NCBI GenBank assembly: GCA_905214155.1
Contig: CAJMLC010000096.1
Location: forward strand, 1-7,377
DNA length: 7,377 nt
DNA from: an uncultured bacterium
GTDB taxonomy: Bacteria; Bacillota; Clostridia; Oscillospirales; Oscillospiraceae
Direction of reading: 5' to 3'
Shown: positions 5,381-7,377 of the stretch, piece after piece
Numbering within the stretch: position 1 is the stretch's first letter
Layout of the letters: the number at the start of each line of letters is the position of its first letter
Position numbers and translations under genes: made by a program
The notes under the pieces: generated by a model
Seen by the model: only the letters and a program-made list of their open reading frames with translations
Database searches by the model: none
Told to the model about the DNA's origin: nothing

Positions 5381-5404
5381 GTAGGGGCGACCATTGGTCG
5401 CCCG
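5381..5404 (+). repeat. Dispersed palindromic repeat, copy 3
   Basis: The element starts GTAGGGGCG and folds as GGGCGACCA (5385-5393), T, TGGTCGCCC (5395-5403), a perfect 9-bp stem. Together with inverted copy 2 its outer part forms a further 9-bp inverted repeat (CGCCCCTAC at 5344-5352 with GTAGGGGCG at 5381-5389) around 28 nt. Confidence 0.75.
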
Positions 5405-5434
5405 CAGGACAGATGGCTGCGGAGATATGCAGAC

Positions 5435-5469
5435 GACCGGCCCGCGCGATGCGCGGGCCGGTCCTTTTT
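5435..5469 (+). terminator. Strong intrinsic terminator between converging genes
   Basis: GACCGGCCCGCGC (5435-5447) and GCGCGGGCCGGTC (5451-5463) form a perfect 13-bp stem with loop GAT, followed on the plus strand by CTTTTTA. This is a standard intrinsic terminator for rightward transcripts. It directly abuts the stop of the leftward propeller gene and may also end that transcript, although the tail in that direction (GTCTGCATATC) is not T-rich. Confidence 0.8.
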
Positions 5470-7377
5470 ATGGTGTCAGCGCGGTCGCGGCGGCACAAGC
5501 CGGCGCGCCGTCCGCGCCCAGCAGGAAGAGGCGGAGTTTTGCGCTGTTCTTGTTCAGCGAAAGCGTATCCGTATTGTTCAGCACCTCCAACTGGATCATC
5601 CGGCCATTCGCGTCATAGCAGGCCGCGACGAGCGTCTGTCCGTCCGCGAACGCTCCCTCGATGCGCAGCTTGCGGCTCTGCGGCGCATAGCGCCATGTCA
5701 GCCCGCCAAGATCGCCCTGCGGGACCTTCACCGTGATCGGGACCGTCAGCACCGGGGGCCACGTCTTCACGCCGCTCTGTATACCGCCGGCTCCGTCCGA
5801 TGCGTTGTGGTACATCCAGACCATTTCATCAAACCCGCCGAACCCGACGGATACCGCTTCGTCGTCCTCGCGGATCGCCGCGGTGGGGAACGAGAGCATC
5901 TTCGTCACGTTCCGCGTCACGCCGTTGGCGAACGTGCCCGTCGCGGTCAGACCCTTCGGCTCGAACGTCTCGCCCACGGCATATTCTTTCTTATCCGGAT
6001 CCTTCGTGACCGTCATGTCCGTCAGCGCGCTGCCGTAGGCCATCAGATAGCCGGAGTCGTTTTTGAAATAGATCGTGCCGTTCTCATCCACGATCGGGCT
6101 GCAGATGCAGTACTGCGCCTGACCGCCGGACGGCGTGAAGAGTGCGTATGCGGCGGAATATGTCTTGCCCTGATACGACTCCGCCGTCCGGTAAACGGCG
6201 TCGGCCTCTTTCTGCCCCGCGCTGTCGCGCAGGACGCGCATCGTGCCCGGCGTATAGTTGTCGAAGAAATAGACGTAGACATATCTGGTCTCTTCGTAGG
6301 CCGTCGTGAGCAGACCGCTCGTCTGCGGATAGCCCTGTGTCGGCACGGAATAGGCAATGGACATCTCGCCGTCATCGCCTTTAAGGTCGATGACCGTGAT
6401 ATTGTGCCCGGAATACGGGCCGAACTGGCTGCTGCCGCTCACGCCGATGTAGGCCCGCCCCTTGTAGACGACCGGCGTCGACGTGCTCATCGGCGTGCCG
6501 CCCGTCCCGTTTTTCAGCGGGAGCGTCCGGCAGGTGTCGATCTTCCAGCGGCCATCCTCCTGCGCAAGCGTGACCTGAATGAAGTCGCCGCCCTTGCTCG
6601 TCGCGTAATATGCGCCGTCTGCATAGCAGAACGTGCTGCGCACGTCGCCGCGGATGCCGCTCCGCGTATCCAGAATTTCGCCGGTTTTGGCATCCAGCAG
6701 CAGAATGCTGCCGGTCTCCGACGAATATCCGCCCTGGCCGTCGTCCGTGCCGACCAGCACATAGTCCTCGCAGGCGTATGCGCCCGCCCAGTAGAAGCCG
6801 CCGGTCTGCACGTGCCGCCACGATGCGGCCTTTGCCTCGTCCTTCTGCTCCAGGTCTTCATCCGTCAGCGACACGCAGACGAAGCTCGCCTTCCGCGTCT
6901 CGTTGTTCCAGAAGCCGGTGTAGGCATAACCGCCTGCGACCGTGATCGGGGAGTCGGACTGTCCACCGAGCGGATCGGTGTAGATCCAGAGCGATTCCAG
7001 CGTCACTGCGTCGAATGCCTGGATGCGCCCGTTGGTGAGCCCAACGAGCAGCATGCCGTCCGCATAGACCGGGCTGTTGATCGCGTAGTCCGAGTTGCTG
7101 ATCATCTCCCCGCTGGCCAGCACCTTGCCGGTGTCCTTGTCCACGCGATAGAGCTTGTTCGCCGCGTAGACCACCAGCGCGCCGTTGACCAGGATCGGGC
7201 TGCTGACGGCCTTATTGCCGTAGCTGTTGCCGAGCTTGGCCGCCCAATAGAGCGTCCCGTCCTCGGCTGTGATCGGGATCCTGGCATCTGTCACGGCGTT
7301 GTTGTTGGGATTTCCACGGAAATCGGGCCATTCTGCCGGAAGATCGTGGTTCAGGCTGTCCTCTGCGGCCTGCTCCA
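5468..7377 (-). CDS. PQQ-type beta-propeller protein with Ig-like domain, N-terminus outside window (partial)
   Basis: 635 residues are visible, and the frame stays open to the window edge, so the protein starts further right. The first visible part contains WPDFRGNPNNNAVTDARIP, the classic opening of PQQ-like (pyrrolo-quinoline quinone type) propeller repeats. About 430 residues of blades follow, with repeated patterns such as SSPILVNGALVVYAANKLYRVDKDTGKVL and GSILLLDAKTGEILDT (each split here from a longer blade). After the propeller, from about residue 450, comes an Ig-like segment with KKEYAVGETFEPKGLTATG and FANGVTRNVT, resembling the bacterial Ig-like group that follows propeller or S-layer proteins. 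The last about 80 residues (YAPQSRKLRIEGAFADGQ, then AACYDANGRM and LRLFLL) look like the C-terminal beta module of Oscillospiraceae surface proteins. No enzymatic motif is seen. It is probably secreted and structural or ligand-binding; the signal peptide, if any, is outside the window. Confidence 0.85.
   Translation of the reverse strand, partial: EQAAEDSLNHDLPAEWPDFRGNPNNNAVTDARIPITAEDGTLYWAAKLGNSYGNKAVSSPILVNGALVVYAANKLYRVDKDTGKVLASGEMISNSDYAINSPVYADGMLLVGLTNGRIQAFDAVTLESLWIYTDPLGGQSDSPITVAGGYAYTGFWNNETRKASFVCVSLTDEDLEQKDEAKAASWRHVQTGGFYWAGAYACEDYVLVGTDDGQGGYSSETGSILLLDAKTGEILDTRSGIRGDVRSTFCYADGAYYATSKGGDFIQVTLAQEDGRWKIDTCRTLPLKNGTGGTPMSTSTPVVYKGRAYIGVSGSSQFGPYSGHNITVIDLKGDDGEMSIAYSVPTQGYPQTSGLLTTAYEETRYVYVYFFDNYTPGTMRVLRDSAGQKEADAVYRTAESYQGKTYSAAYALFTPSGGQAQYCICSPIVDENGTIYFKNDSGYLMAYGSALTDMTVTKDPDKKEYAVGETFEPKGLTATGTFANGVTRNVTKMLSFPTAAIREDDEAVSVGFGGFDEMVWMYHNASDGAGGIQSGVKTWPPVLTVPITVKVPQGDLGGLTWRYAPQSRKLRIEGAFADGQTLVAACYDANGRMIQLEVLNNTDTLSLNKNSAKLRLFLLGADGAPACAAATALTP

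Noticed and set aside
7292..7294. GTG at 7294 as the start of the propeller gene
   Set aside because: The frame continues upstream to the window edge with the family motif WPDFRGNP, so the GTG is an internal valine codon.
1..7377. CRISPR arrays, tRNA or rRNA genes, transposases, toxin-antitoxin or phage genes
   Set aside because: I looked for direct-repeat spacing, cloverleaf-like stretches and known mobile-element protein motifs and saw none.

Overview
The window is GC-rich (about 60% or more, with strong G/C bias at third codon positions). It carries low-GC-Firmicutes-type signals: AAGGAG-like ribosome binding sites and sigma-A promoters with 17-nt spacers. Together with the protein families, and with a GTAGGGGCGG-type palindromic repeat that I recall from gut Oscillospirales genomes, this suggests a Clostridia member of the Oscillospiraceae/Oscillibacter type. 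That placement is inference, not a database result.

Layout. (1) 3-119, +: the last 38 codons of a winged-helix response regulator, best matched to KdpE. (2) 120-531: a gene-free stretch of about 410 bp packed with perfect inverted repeats, including one copy of a dispersed palindromic element, and ending in a terminator for the leftward genes. (3) 532-3938, -: a compact leftward operon. Its order of transcription is a small single-pass membrane protein that looks frameshifted twice, a membrane-anchored parvulin-type peptidyl-prolyl isomerase with a cytoplasmic zinc ribbon, a DagK/YegS-type lipid kinase, and a GNAT acetyltransferase. A good promoter (TTGAAA-17-TAAAAT) lies at 3968-3996. (4) 4081-5270, +: a divergently transcribed DUF362 protein with two 4Fe-4S clusters and its own promoter (TTGACT-17-TAAAAT). 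(5) 5271-5467: a gene-free stretch with terminators and two head-to-head copies of the dispersed palindrome. (6) 5468-7377, -: the C-terminal 635 residues of a large, probably secreted PQQ-type beta-propeller protein with an Ig-like domain, running off the right edge.

How the genes may work together: the leftward operon combines an extracytoplasmic foldase and a lipid-recycling kinase, which suggests an envelope-maintenance unit. The GNAT enzyme is probably a detoxification or small-molecule acetylase that shares the transcript. The DUF362 protein is likely an electron carrier and shares only the divergent control region. I see no defence island, mobile element, CRISPR array, tRNA or rRNA, and no clear new system. 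The most useful leads are the twice-frameshifted small membrane protein, the zinc ribbon-TM-parvulin architecture, and the dispersed palindrome whose arms covary between copies.
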